A stretch of DNA of 64,000 bases from Bacillota bacterium (GCA_023444055.1 JAEZRV010000095.1:1-64000); one strand, 5' to 3'. Positions 44,529-53,631 are shown, counted from the first letter of the stretch. Numbers and translations: made by a program. The notes: generated from the letters alone by a model not told the origin.

Positions 44529-45980
44529 ATGCAGATTGAAAAAGCATTTATTCACTGCTTTAGAACACCCGGAGGTTATTACGTATATGATGTAAATAGG
44601 AATTCAATTGTTAAAATTGAACAAGCAGTTTATAAAATACTGTCTAATAGGACAGAAATGGAAAATGTATGTGATAACGAAATAAACGATGATGCGTATG
44701 ACATTATTAAATGTATGCTAGATAACGGCTTTCTTTCATCAAACAGAATAAAAGAAATTGTGCATCCTGCGGATGAACTACTTGAGTATTATCTTGATAA
44801 TAAGCTCAGAATGCTTACTCTTCAGGTTACACAGCAATGCAACTTAAGGTGCAAATATTGTGTTTATTCAGGAGACTATACCAACCGTACTCATACTAAC
44901 AAAAGGATGAATATTGAAACAGCCAAAAAAGGTATCGATTTTTTAATTAGTCATTCAAGAGACTGTGACAATATTAGTGTAGGCTTTTATGGTGGAGAAC
45001 CCTTACTGGAGTTTAAATTATTAAAAAAGTGTATTGAATATACTGAGGAAAGAGCAGAAGGGAAAGATATTTTATTTACACTTACCACTAATGCAACTTT
45101 ACTTACCAATGATATAATAGAGTACTTTCAAGATCATAATGTATCGCTGGTAATTAGTCTTGATGGACCTGAACAGATTCAAGATAAAAATAGGAGATTT
45201 GCATTTAATAACTGTGGTACCTTTGATAAAGTAATGAGTAATCTAAAGAATATAGAAAATACATATCCAAAATACCTAAAGGAAAAAATGAGTTTTAATG
45301 TTGTATTGGATAGAGAAAATGATTTTAGCTGTATTAATAGTTTTTTTACAGATTATGAAATAGTAAAGGATTTAGATATTCGTGCACAAACCATTGATGA
45401 TAGATATACTGATTTGAAAATAAAGGATACAGCAGACTTTGATTTAAAAATGAATTATGAGCTGTTTAAGGTTTTACTATATAAATTAGGCAGGCTTGAT
45501 GGAAAGTATGTATCAAGGCTACTAGCGCAATATGATGATGGTGTTTTAAGAAGAACTTATAATAACCTGAACATGGGAGAAAAGTTGCCTGATAAGGCTC
45601 ATCATAGTGGACCTTGCATTCCCGGAGTAAACAGGTTGTTCCTGACTTGTGATGGTGAGTTTATGCCATGTGAAAGGGTAAGTGAAAATTCTGATTTGAT
45701 GAAAATTGGAAGCATCGATTCTGGATTTAATATTGAGAAAGTAAGAAAATTGTTAAACATCGGGAAGTTAACGGAGGATAAATGTAAAGAGTGTTGGGCA
45801 TTTAGATTTTGTAATTTATGCGCTGCATCTGCAGACGGTCTTACTGAGTTTTCTGCAAAGAAAAAAGCTGAATTATGTGCAGGTGTAATAAATTCGGTGG
45901 ATGAAACTTTTAAAGAATTATGCACACTAAATGAGTTGGGTTTTAATTATAAACAGGAATGTTATTTTAACATTGAATAG
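44529..45980 (+). CDS. Radical SAM/SPASM Cys-rich peptide maturase (CcpM-type)
   Basis: 483 residues. N-terminal about 90 residues look like a peptide-recognition part (FIHCFRTPGGYYVYDVNRNS). The radical SAM cluster is CNLRCKYC at residues 104-111, with GFYGGEPLLE and the strand VISLDGPEQIQDKNRR. The C-terminal SPASM region has Cys in GPCIPG, LTCDGEFMPCER, KCKECWAFRFCNLC and AELCAG, enough for two auxiliary 4Fe-4S clusters. Such enzymes install thioether-type crosslinks on Cys-containing precursors. Immediate neighbour of the precursor gene. Confidence 0.92.
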   Translation: MQIEKAFIHCFRTPGGYYVYDVNRNSIVKIEQAVYKILSNRTEMENVCDNEINDDAYDIIKCMLDNGFLSSNRIKEIVHPADELLEYYLDNKLRMLTLQVTQQCNLRCKYCVYSGDYTNRTHTNKRMNIETAKKGIDFLISHSRDCDNISVGFYGGEPLLEFKLLKKCIEYTEERAEGKDILFTLTTNATLLTNDIIEYFQDHNVSLVISLDGPEQIQDKNRRFAFNNCGTFDKVMSNLKNIENTYPKYLKEKMSFNVVLDRENDFSCINSFFTDYEIVKDLDIRAQTIDDRYTDLKIKDTADFDLKMNYELFKVLLYKLGRLDGKYVSRLLAQYDDGVLRRTYNNLNMGEKLPDKAHHSGPCIPGVNRLFLTCDGEFMPCERVSENSDLMKIGSIDSGFNIEKVRKLLNIGKLTEDKCKECWAFRFCNLCAASADGLTEFSAKKKAELCAGVINSVDETFKELCTLNELGFNYKQECYFNIE

Positions 45981-45993
45981 GGGGTTGGTAGAA

Positions 45994-47124
45994 GTGCTTA
46001 TGAAAGAAAATGCAATTATATATCCATATGATGTTGAATTCAGTCCTGTTTTGCGATATGCAGATATACTGGAAAAGTATAATATTACCGGAGTTGTATC
46101 ACCATCTGGATGGGGATTAGGTGGTAAAGATGCTGGAAGTATTGATAGTAATAGAACAACTGATATCTATGTTTCTGAAAATTATGACGAGGAACTGGAT
46201 AAATGTGATACTGTGATTTTTACTCAGCCCAATTATTATATTGATTTTTCGAGAAGTGTTTATCCAAAGATTATTAAAGCTATAGAGGCTGGTAAGAATA
46301 TCGTATGCTTAATAAAGCTAGATGAGACAATAAAGTTGGAAATAGAAAAGAAATGTGCTGAAAATAAGGTTAATATTGATTATTATAGTAATGATAATCA
46401 ATGCATTCATATAGAAAGAATAAGTGTAGAAAATGAATGTATTTATGACTTGTATACACCAGTAGTCTTTGTTGCAAGTAATGCAGAAAGGGCTTGTAAG
46501 TTTGAAATTCAGCTTTCGTTAAGAGAGCAGTTATTGAAAATGGGATATAGAGTAAGTCAAATTGGAACGAGAGAATACTGTGAAATGTTTGGTTTTCACT
46601 CATTTCCTAAGTTTATGTATGATTGTTCTATACCGGAATCAAATAAAGTAGTGTTATTTAACCACCTTATAAAGCAAATTGAGAAAATAGAAAAGCCGGA
46701 TATCTTTATTATAGGTATACCGGGAGGAGTGATGCCCTACAATAAAGTGTTTACAAACAGGTTTGGAATTTTAGCTTATGAAGTTTCTCAAGCTGTTAAT
46801 CCCGATGTGGCTATATTAAGTACCTTGTATGAGGACTATAAGCCTGAGTATTTCGAAAAATTATCTTTGTCAATGAAGTATAAGCTTGGTTTTGAGGTCG
46901 ATTGTTTTAATTTAGCTAATATTCAATTTGATTGGGCAAAAGCAAAAGAGGAAAGAAAGTTAAACTATACATCACTGAGTGTTGAGCATATAAATAAAAA
47001 GAAGAAAGAATTTAGTGAATTAACCACGCCAGTTTATAATGTTTTAGAAAAAGATGATTCCTCTGCTATGGCGAAATTTATAGTAGATAAATTAGAAGGA
47101 TATGGGCAGATGAAGTGTGTCTAA
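45994..47124 (+). CDS. TIGR04066-type peptide maturation system protein
   Basis: About 376 residues. GTG 45994 is nine bases after GGGGG; ATG 46000 is the alternative. The opening (NAIIYPYDVEFSPVLRYADI) and central PDIFIIGIPGGVMPYN match what I recall of the TIGR04066 family, found only in this RiPP class. The middle part (VVFVASNAERACKFEIQLSL, then YRVSQIGTREY) looks like a nucleotide-binding alpha/beta fold. Role unknown, probably part of the modification complex. A related domain is fused to the S8 protease at 50304, and a truncated tail copy lies at 48122. Confidence 0.85.
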   Translation: MLMKENAIIYPYDVEFSPVLRYADILEKYNITGVVSPSGWGLGGKDAGSIDSNRTTDIYVSENYDEELDKCDTVIFTQPNYYIDFSRSVYPKIIKAIEAGKNIVCLIKLDETIKLEIEKKCAENKVNIDYYSNDNQCIHIERISVENECIYDLYTPVVFVASNAERACKFEIQLSLREQLLKMGYRVSQIGTREYCEMFGFHSFPKFMYDCSIPESNKVVLFNHLIKQIEKIEKPDIFIIGIPGGVMPYNKVFTNRFGILAYEVSQAVNPDVAILSTLYEDYKPEYFEKLSLSMKYKLGFEVDCFNLANIQFDWAKAKEERKLNYTSLSVEHINKKKKEFSELTTPVYNVLEKDDSSAMAKFIVDKLEGYGQMKCV

Positions 47125-47138
47125 AAGGAGGAGCTTTC

Positions 47139-47411
47139 GTGGAAAATAACAAGTCTAAAATGGTTCAAGAAAAAATTAAAAATATCTTTATTTCTAGATT
47201 TGAATTTGACTTTGGTAACTTTGATGAAGAGCAACTTTTCAATAAAAACTTACTTGGTGAAGAAATAGGGCTGTTACCAAGACAGCTATTATATGTATTT
47301 TTTGATATTGAAAAGGAATTCAATATACAAATACCGCAGGAGTGTATTGTAAATGGTGAATTTGATACTATAAATAATATTGTTAATATTGTACTGAGAC
47401 AACTGAATTAA
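47139..47411 (+). CDS. Acyl-carrier-related protein of the peptide maturation system
   Basis: 90 residues from GTG 47139 (SD AAAGGAGG). Four-helix carrier-protein pattern (MVQEKIKNIFISRFEFD, then LLPRQLLYVFFDIEKEFNIQ). The DSL motif that would carry phosphopantetheine reads GLL, so no prosthetic group is expected. This matches the TIGR04069 acyl-carrier-related family of the same RiPP class. It probably acts as a protein adaptor. Confidence 0.82.
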   Translation: MENNKSKMVQEKIKNIFISRFEFDFGNFDEEQLFNKNLLGEEIGLLPRQLLYVFFDIEKEFNIQIPQECIVNGEFDTINNIVNIVLRQLN

Positions 47412-47423
47412 AATTTATAAAAT

Positions 47424-47668
47424 AGCTCAACAAACAGCAGTTATTCAAGATAAAGTACTATCTTTTTTCTGAATGAATAGATACCACGCTAGTAACAATA
47501 AATTAATAATCAAAAATAAAAATTTATAACTAAAAATTAGATACTATAATAGCATTTCCAGCAATATACCAATGCTTAATAAAAACAACAAAAAAATTAT
47601 CTAATAAGCAAAGCTTACATGATAAAACAATCAAAAGCCATAGATGAGAAGGTTCTTTTTAAATGAAT
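47424..47668 (+). pseudogene. Two short remnants of solute-binding gene tails
   Basis: At 47424-47483 the residues KIAQQTAVIQDKVL and then a shifted LNE* frame match the paralog C-terminus (AEKTAEIIQDKVILYLNE). At about 47627-47668 KAIDEKVLF followed by a shifted stop matches again. Both are frameshifted. No gene is otherwise present in 47412-47736. Confidence 0.7.
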
Positions 47669-47736
47669 AATATAAAAACTAATGTACATAGAAGATGCGT
47701 ATCTTAATTAAATAATCTTATTTGATATAAAAGCTG

Positions 47737-48108
47737 GTGACATATTATAAAAAATATTCGATAAACGTGGCGATTATAGACGACGGCATAAACCAAAACC
47801 TATACCTATACACCATTGGTGAGCTTTATCACAACATTAAAATAACGCCTGAACTACATATTAAAGAAAGGGGCGATTATGACCCTTTCTTGCCATCCCA
47901 CGGAACAACCTGTGCTGCGATAACCAAAAAATATGCATCAGATGCTGTTATGTCAAGTGTAAAGATACTAAATGATGATTCACATATGGGAATGAAAACT
48001 CAGTTGATTAAAGCTTTGGAATGGTGTGTAGAGAATAATATACGACTTATAAACCTAAGCATCAGGACTATTGACTATAAAGATTTTATCGAAGTTGAAA
48101 AGCCATAA
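47737..48108 (+). pseudogene. Truncated copy of the S8 protease gene
   Basis: About 123 codons nearly identical to the first 115 of the intact gene at 50304 (AIIDDGIN, FLPSHGTTCAAI, SSVKILNDDSH). The ATG of the intact gene is lost (CATATTATAAAA instead of CATATAATGGAG), with only a GTG nearby. The Ser region is missing. Upstream AAGCTGGTGACATA is shared with the intact copy. Confidence 0.88.
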
Positions 48109-48121
48109 AATATGCATCTAA

Positions 48122-48322
48122 AAATGGGATTGGACAAAAGCAGAAGAACAAAACGAGGAAATGCATCTATTACTGGATTACCAATTTATTTACAATGCGA
48201 AGAAAAGATATCAGGATTTAGATATACCACTTTATAATATATTTAATTTGAACGATGCCAAAGAAATTGCTGATAATATCATCAGAAAATTAAGCGAATA
48301 TTCAGAAATAGATGTTGTATGA
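48122..48322 (+). pseudogene. C-terminal fragment of a TIGR04066-like gene
   Basis: 66 codons in another frame directly after the S8 fragment: KWDWTKAEEQ, then DIPLYNIFNLNDAKEIADNI and IRKL match the end of 45994-47124 (FDWAKAKEER, TPVYNVLEKDDSSAMAKFI, VDKL). It is either the tail of a deleted second maturation gene or the tail of a former S8-TIGR04066 fusion. Confidence 0.75.
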
Positions 48323-48349
48323 TAACATAAAGAATTTTGGGGTGACATT

Positions 48350-49624
48350 ATGAAAGTAAAAGAAGTTGTCTTAAAAAGTTTGATGCTTTTAATATTTTTG
48401 GTTATGCTACCGTCCTGTAATGAAAATGCTGAGGAAACTAATAGAATTAGCTTGTATCTTTTAAACAATACTGATAGAACAGATATAAAAAGTGCAGTTG
48501 CTGAATTTAACAGCGTTAATAAAGTGAAAATAGCTATAAAAAATTATTCAAGTGAACAAGAAAAAGAATATTATGATATATTGGCAACAGAGCTGATGAG
48601 TGGCATTGGACCAGACATATTACTGGTGGAAGAAAGAACCCTTAATTCAATTTATAAAGCAATGTCAGCAGATGTTCTCTATAATTTAGACAAACTTATA
48701 TCAAACGATACAGGCTTTAACATTAACGACTTTAATAAAAAGGTTTTAGACAGTGGGGTATATTCGGGAAAAAGATATTTGATGCCTTTAGGCTATAACA
48801 TTAATGTATTTTCTGAGAACAAGGAGAACAAAGGATATTGCATTGATACTTATAACTGGACATGGGAACGTCTAGGAGAATTTTGTGAAGAATATATTAG
48901 CCATAACAAAAGCAAATATGTATTTTTCAGTGACCCAAAAAGATTATTTAGCAATATGCTTATGAATGAAATAGATAACTTTATTGACTATGAAAATAAA
49001 ACATGTAATTTTAATTCGGATAAGTTTATTGAGATACTAAATATATTTAAGATAAAAATTTATCCAAGTATTATTCCTGTAGAGGAAATCATGTCAGACC
49101 CTGAATTCAATAAGAGAATAATATTTCAGAATAGTAGCATGCTTATTAAGCAAGATTGGTATTCTGATGAAACTAATTTAAAAAGCAATTTTTATTTAAT
49201 GCCTACAGTTACAGGTGAAAGGAGTATTTACCTCAATCCGTGCTATTCAGTAGGTATTACCAGTAAATGCGATAACAAAAAAGAAGCTTACGAGTTTATA
49301 AAGCTGATGCTTACAGAACAAATACAAGACCTATCACCCTGTATTCCTGTTAATAATAATTCTTACAATAAAAATGCAAATTTCTATATAAAAAATATAG
49401 ATAATGAATCTAAAAATATTGACAGCAGCGTAAGCAAAATTGATAGGGAATTAATAAAGTCTCAATATAATGAAATACAGAAAATCGGTAAATGTAAGTA
49501 TATAGATTATTCGATTATATATATTATAAACTCTGAGTCAGAGGATTTTCTTAAAAACAAAGCTACTGCCGGAGAGACAGCAAAAAGAATTGATGAGAAA
49601 GTTAAATTATGTTTAAACGAGTAA
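48350..49624 (+). CDS. Extracellular solute-binding lipoprotein, SBP7
   Basis: 424 residues, SD GGGGTG. Lipobox LPSC with Cys23. Shared blocks: SGIGPDILLV, LYNLDKLISND, RYLMPLGYN, WTWERLGEF, CDNKKEAYEFIKLML, and C-terminal TAGETAKRIDEK...CLNE. It stands apart from the main array, downstream of the RiPP core genes and next to decayed copies. Confidence 0.86.
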   Translation: MKVKEVVLKSLMLLIFLVMLPSCNENAEETNRISLYLLNNTDRTDIKSAVAEFNSVNKVKIAIKNYSSEQEKEYYDILATELMSGIGPDILLVEERTLNSIYKAMSADVLYNLDKLISNDTGFNINDFNKKVLDSGVYSGKRYLMPLGYNINVFSENKENKGYCIDTYNWTWERLGEFCEEYISHNKSKYVFFSDPKRLFSNMLMNEIDNFIDYENKTCNFNSDKFIEILNIFKIKIYPSIIPVEEIMSDPEFNKRIIFQNSSMLIKQDWYSDETNLKSNFYLMPTVTGERSIYLNPCYSVGITSKCDNKKEAYEFIKLMLTEQIQDLSPCIPVNNNSYNKNANFYIKNIDNESKNIDSSVSKIDRELIKSQYNEIQKIGKCKYIDYSIIYIINSESEDFLKNKATAGETAKRIDEKVKLCLNE

Positions 49625-49781
49625 AAATACGTTTACAGTTGGATACTGATATTATTGCAGAATTACAGTGTATATGCAGATATGAAGGCGTATACTTCAA
49701 ATGCTATGGGAAAACTCAAGATGTATAGGAAAGGGATACTTTTGCTAGATAAAATTTCAGTATAATAACGGAAGAACCACT

Positions 49782-49804
49782 TTTGTGAATTGTGTGTAAA
49801 TAAA
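49782..49804 (+). promoter_or_regulatory. Diverged operator-like site, copy E
   Basis: TTTGTGAATTG-t-GTGTAAATAAA keeps the right half of the palindrome and the following TAAATAAAGTATTAATTTCAAT-like context (in parts) of copies A-D. It precedes a deletion derivative of a solute-binding gene. Confidence 0.45.
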
Positions 49805-49895
49805 TAGTAAATAAAGTATTAATTTCAATATGTCTGAAATTATTTACTATATAATATAGTTAATACAAAATTAAGTAAAGAGAGTCGGGTATTAA

Positions 49896-50270
49896 TTTGG
49901 AAATTTAAAAACTATTTTGGCGTTAATTATATTAATAGGGTTATTACAAAAAGCAACTGACAGTTATGGAAATAGTAATATGACCATATTACTACCTGTT
50001 AATAAACAAGCCTATAATGAAGACCTAAATTACTATATGTCTAATAGCACTTCGGGTTTTGGTAGCGAATACCCTGCAAAGGAATTGCCAAAGAAGCTTG
50101 CTGAAAAGATGAACTCATTAATTGAAAAAACAAAACCAGAAAAAAATATAGATAACGAGGTTAGAAAAATAGTCTACGAAGCATTAGATAATGATATAAA
50201 TGACAAAACTTCCGCTGAGCAAACCGCAAAACCAATAGATGAAAAGGTAACGTTGTATCTTAATGAATAA
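49896..50270 (+). pseudogene. Internally deleted solute-binding gene
   Basis: The frame reads LKTILALIILIGLL, which matches the SBP6 signal peptide (LKRILALIVISGLLL), and then jumps to QKATDSYGNSNMTILLPVNK, which matches residues near the end of SBP6 (QKDIDSFGNDNIRTSVPINK), through TSAEQTAKPIDEK...LYLNE. No proper start codon or lipobox Cys remains. About 700 residues are missing relative to SBP6, or about 300 relative to a single module. Confidence 0.85.
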
Positions 50271-50303
50271 ATTTAACTTTAATATTAAAGCTGGTGACAT
50301 ATA

Positions 50304-51617
50304 ATGGAGAAATATTCGGCAAACGTGGCAATTATAGACGACGGCATAAACCAAAAACTATATAAAACAGGTGAACTTAAGCATAACATACAAATAACAC
50401 CTGAACTACATATTCAAGAAAGGGTCGATTATGACCCGTTCTTACCATCCCATGGAACAACTTGTGCTGCGATAATCAAAAAATACGCTCCAGACGCTGC
50501 TCTGTCAAGTGTAAAGATACTAAATGATGATTCTCATAAGGGAATGAAAGCTCAGTTAATTAAAGCTTTGGAATGGTGTGTAGAGAATAACATAAGACTT
50601 GTAAACCTAAGCCTCGGAACTATCGAATATAAAGATTTTATTGAAGTTGAAAAAGCCGTAAAGTATGCTTCGGAAAATGGTGTTATAATAGTGGCCGCTT
50701 GTAATAACAAAAATGTATTTACATGTCCAGCATCACTTGCAAATGTTATTGGGGTAAAGTGTGATAAAAGTGAAACGCTAAATGGAATAGAGTATATTTA
50801 CAATTCATTTTCGCCTGACGGAATAGATATTATTGCATGTGGAATTCATAATTTAGTGAAATATACTGGCGAGAGTAAAATTACATCGGTCTGTAACAGC
50901 TTTACTGCACCTGCTGTTACTGCCTTAGTATATAATATTTTGAAGAATAATCCGAATATGGGTTTATATGAATTAAAAGAAGCTTTAAAAAAGAATTCTT
51001 ATAATACCATTCAGATAAAAGGTAATCAAAATTTAATAGACGAACCTCAAATTAGTCAATACCTTAACAATTATAAGATGAATAGTATAGAAATACCAAT
51101 TATAGAAGTATATAATAATTGTAGCGATAAAATATGTGATTTTTACAAAAAACTGACTGAGAAATTTAGAGTAGATGGCTATAATGCGATATGTATTTGT
51201 ACAGAAGATGATGAGAAGGATCTTTGTAATGGTTTGATTTCAATTAACAGCGGATTAATCGATGGAAAAATACTAGACAATGACTTTTTAGTCAAACGCA
51301 TTAAATTGATATGCAGTATTTACGACCCTGATATCATAATCGTACCTATAGATATGACGAAGGGTAATCATTATACACAATTAGAAGATATAGAAAGCGA
51401 TTTGGAAGTTGATATCAAAATTAATATTAATAAAAATCTAGACATAGAAGTAATAAGCACAAATGAAAATGATGAGGATAGTGAAGATTATCCAACTAAT
51501 AAGGATAATGAAACAAAAACCTTTACTTTAAATGATCAACAAATAGACAACTTATATAATTATATACTAAGTCTATTTGAAACAAACGAGGAAAGAACTG
51601 ATACATATGAAACTTAA
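50304..51617 (+). CDS. Cytoplasmic S8 (subtilisin-like) protease fused to a TIGR04066-like domain
   Basis: 437 residues without signal peptide. Triad intact: Asp12 (VAIIDDGI), His50 (PSHGTTCAAI), Ser199 (CNSFTAPAV); the oxyanion Asn is in AACNNKN. The C-terminal part (about 255-380) resembles the middle of the TIGR04066 protein: IPIIEVYNNCSDKICDFY against TPVVFVASNAERACKFEI, then DPDIIIVPID against KPDIFIIGIP. An acidic linker and a final helix follow. Since the exporter lacks a peptidase domain, this enzyme is a candidate leader peptidase for the Cys-rich peptide (inference). Confidence 0.85.
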   Translation: MEKYSANVAIIDDGINQKLYKTGELKHNIQITPELHIQERVDYDPFLPSHGTTCAAIIKKYAPDAALSSVKILNDDSHKGMKAQLIKALEWCVENNIRLVNLSLGTIEYKDFIEVEKAVKYASENGVIIVAACNNKNVFTCPASLANVIGVKCDKSETLNGIEYIYNSFSPDGIDIIACGIHNLVKYTGESKITSVCNSFTAPAVTALVYNILKNNPNMGLYELKEALKKNSYNTIQIKGNQNLIDEPQISQYLNNYKMNSIEIPIIEVYNNCSDKICDFYKKLTEKFRVDGYNAICICTEDDEKDLCNGLISINSGLIDGKILDNDFLVKRIKLICSIYDPDIIIVPIDMTKGNHYTQLEDIESDLEVDIKININKNLDIEVISTNENDEDSEDYPTNKDNETKTFTLNDQQIDNLYNYILSLFETNEERTDTYET

Positions 51618-52473
51618 AACAAAACAATCAATAGCAGGCTTTGCATTTGCATTCCCCAGCTTATCTGGTTTTGCACTGTTTTTTGCAATACCTTTTGTTA
51701 TAAGCCTGTATTACTGCTTTACTGAAGGGGTAGGGGGAGCGAAGTTTGTCGGGCTGAAGAACTTTAATGATCTTTTACACAGTGGGTCTTTCCTGCTGGC
51801 AGCGAAAAATACGCTTATATTTAATCTGATAAGTGTTCCATTAATAATGGCAATTTCACTTATATTTGCAATTCTACTAAATAGACAAATAAAGGGACTA
51901 TCCTTTTTCAGAAGTTCTTTCATATTGCCGATGGTAATACCTGCGGCATCTGTAATACTTGTCTGGAATATTATATTTAGCCAATATGGGGTTCTAAATA
52001 ATCTTCTCAGTAAATTCGGCATTACTGGAGATGTGGACTGGATTAGAAGTGATTGGTCAATGTGGGTTCTGGTACTTCTATATGTATGGAAAAATTGTGG
52101 CTACAATGTAATACTACTTTTGGCAGGCTTAAACAACATTCCGAAGGAGTATTATGAAGCGGCACGTATAGATGGGGCAAGGCCAATTGACTGCTTTACG
52201 AGAATTACAATACCGTTTCTAGTTCCTACTGGGTTCTTTGTATTTATGATATCAATTGTAAATTCCTTCAAGGTCTTTAGAGAGGCTTACTTATTGGCAG
52301 GAAGCTATCCATCAATGAAAATATATATGCTACAGCATTTTATGAATAATAATTTTATGAATCTATCCTATCAGAGGCTTACTACCGCAGCTTTTCTCAT
52401 GGCAATAATAGTGGCTCTGCTGGTGTCTGTGCTTTATAAAATAGAAGGCAGATTCGGGAGGGGAGTAGCTTGA
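51607..52473 (+). CDS. ABC transporter permease, MalF/LplB type
   Basis: 288 residues from ATG 51607, overlapping the protease gene by 11 bp. Six membrane helices and the EAA loop (EYYEAARIDGARPIDCFTRI) that contacts the ATPase. With the permease at 52639 it forms the heterodimer expected for family 1 solute-binding proteins, so it probably serves one or more of the SBP lipoproteins in this island. No ATPase gene is present; a shared MsiK-like ATPase encoded elsewhere would be needed. Confidence 0.9.
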   Translation: MKLKTKQSIAGFAFAFPSLSGFALFFAIPFVISLYYCFTEGVGGAKFVGLKNFNDLLHSGSFLLAAKNTLIFNLISVPLIMAISLIFAILLNRQIKGLSFFRSSFILPMVIPAASVILVWNIIFSQYGVLNNLLSKFGITGDVDWIRSDWSMWVLVLLYVWKNCGYNVILLLAGLNNIPKEYYEAARIDGARPIDCFTRITIPFLVPTGFFVFMISIVNSFKVFREAYLLAGSYPSMKIYMLQHFMNNNFMNLSYQRLTTAAFLMAIIVALLVSVLYKIEGRFGRGVA

Positions 52474-52604
52474 AAAATAAGATTGTGCAAACATGGTGCA
52501 TTTTCAAGCTGGAAAAAGCCACAAGTGTCTTTTTTACTATTTGTGCCGCCGATAGTATCGGTGAAATGGAAGTGAGCTTTAAAGATTTAGGATGTAAGCG
52601 ATGA
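52470..52604 (+). CDS. Possible small protein between the permease genes, 44 residues
   Basis: A TTG start overlaps the permease stop (TTGA) and has GGAGGGGAG four bases upstream, a strong coupled initiation site. The product (starts KNKIVQTWCIFKLEKATSVF, ends DLGCKR) has no known motif. It could be the displaced original N-terminus of the next permease gene. Confidence 0.4.
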   Translation: MKNKIVQTWCIFKLEKATSVFFTICAADSIGEMEVSFKDLGCKR

Positions 52605-52638
52605 TACATTGAGTACCGAAATCGGCGTGGAGGTTAGT

Positions 52639-53631
52639 ATGATTAATACCGAAAATATTAGTACAGTTAAGCCTGAAAATAGTCAGAATAATCTTTTAAA
52701 TACAGTAAATAAACCTATAAAGGTATTAAATAAAAAGAAACACATCACAATTCAAAGCATTGTAAAATATGTAGTGCTTGTATGTATTTCATTTGCACTT
52801 TTATTCCCTGTAATATATATGGTTACTAATTCGTTTATGTCAAACAGCGAAGTACTTAGAAATTACAGTGTTATCAGCAACGGAGGTACTGACGACACTG
52901 TAATTAATGATGAAGGTGTTGAAGAAACTGAGCACTCATATATTACCTTCAAACTCATTCCAGATATGGTCAGCTTCATGCAATATTATAATGTTTTGCT
53001 AAGGAAGCCGAAATTTTTATTAATGTTCTGGAATTCTGTTTTACTAACAGTGCCTATAGTTGTGGGTCAAATAATTGTGGCAACCCTTGCTGCTTATGCT
53101 TTCAGTAAGCTTAAATTTCGGTTCAGCGACAAGATATTCTTTATATATATTATTGTTATGATGATGCCCTTTCAAGTAACTCTTGTTCCTAATTACATAG
53201 TTCTTAAAAATCTTAACCTGCTGGGGAGCTATTGGTCGGTTATATTGCCGGGAACATTTGCTACCTTTGGGGTATTTCTTTTAAGACAATTTATGGTTTA
53301 CATACCTGATGAATACTGTGAGGCGGCAAAAATAGACGGAGCTGGATATTTAAAATCATTTTTTAGTATTATACTTCCGCAATGTAAGGGAGCATTGGCT
53401 TCGCTGGCGATTTTAGTTTTTATAGATAATTGGAACATGGTAGAGCAGCCGTTGATATTTCTGGAGGATGAAGCGATGCATCCGCTCTCGATATTTCTTT
53501 CCAGAATAAATGAGCAGGAAATTGGAATAGCCTTTGCATGCGGTATTTTGTATATGATTCCTACACTTTTGGTATTCCTATACGGTGAGAATTATTTTAT
53601 AGAAGGAATAGAGATGTCAGGAGTGAAGTAG
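52639..53631 (+). CDS. ABC transporter permease, MalG type
   Basis: 330 residues from ATG 52639 (SD GTGGAGG). Six membrane helices and the EAA loop (EYCEAAKIDGAGYLKSFFSI). An unusual hydrophilic N-terminal extension of about 35 residues and an insertion after helix 1 (about 75-110, acidic) exceed the normal family length. Partner of the MalF-type permease upstream. Confidence 0.9.
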   Translation: MINTENISTVKPENSQNNLLNTVNKPIKVLNKKKHITIQSIVKYVVLVCISFALLFPVIYMVTNSFMSNSEVLRNYSVISNGGTDDTVINDEGVEETEHSYITFKLIPDMVSFMQYYNVLLRKPKFLLMFWNSVLLTVPIVVGQIIVATLAAYAFSKLKFRFSDKIFFIYIIVMMMPFQVTLVPNYIVLKNLNLLGSYWSVILPGTFATFGVFLLRQFMVYIPDEYCEAAKIDGAGYLKSFFSIILPQCKGALASLAILVFIDNWNMVEQPLIFLEDEAMHPLSIFLSRINEQEIGIAFACGILYMIPTLLVFLYGENYFIEGIEMSGVK

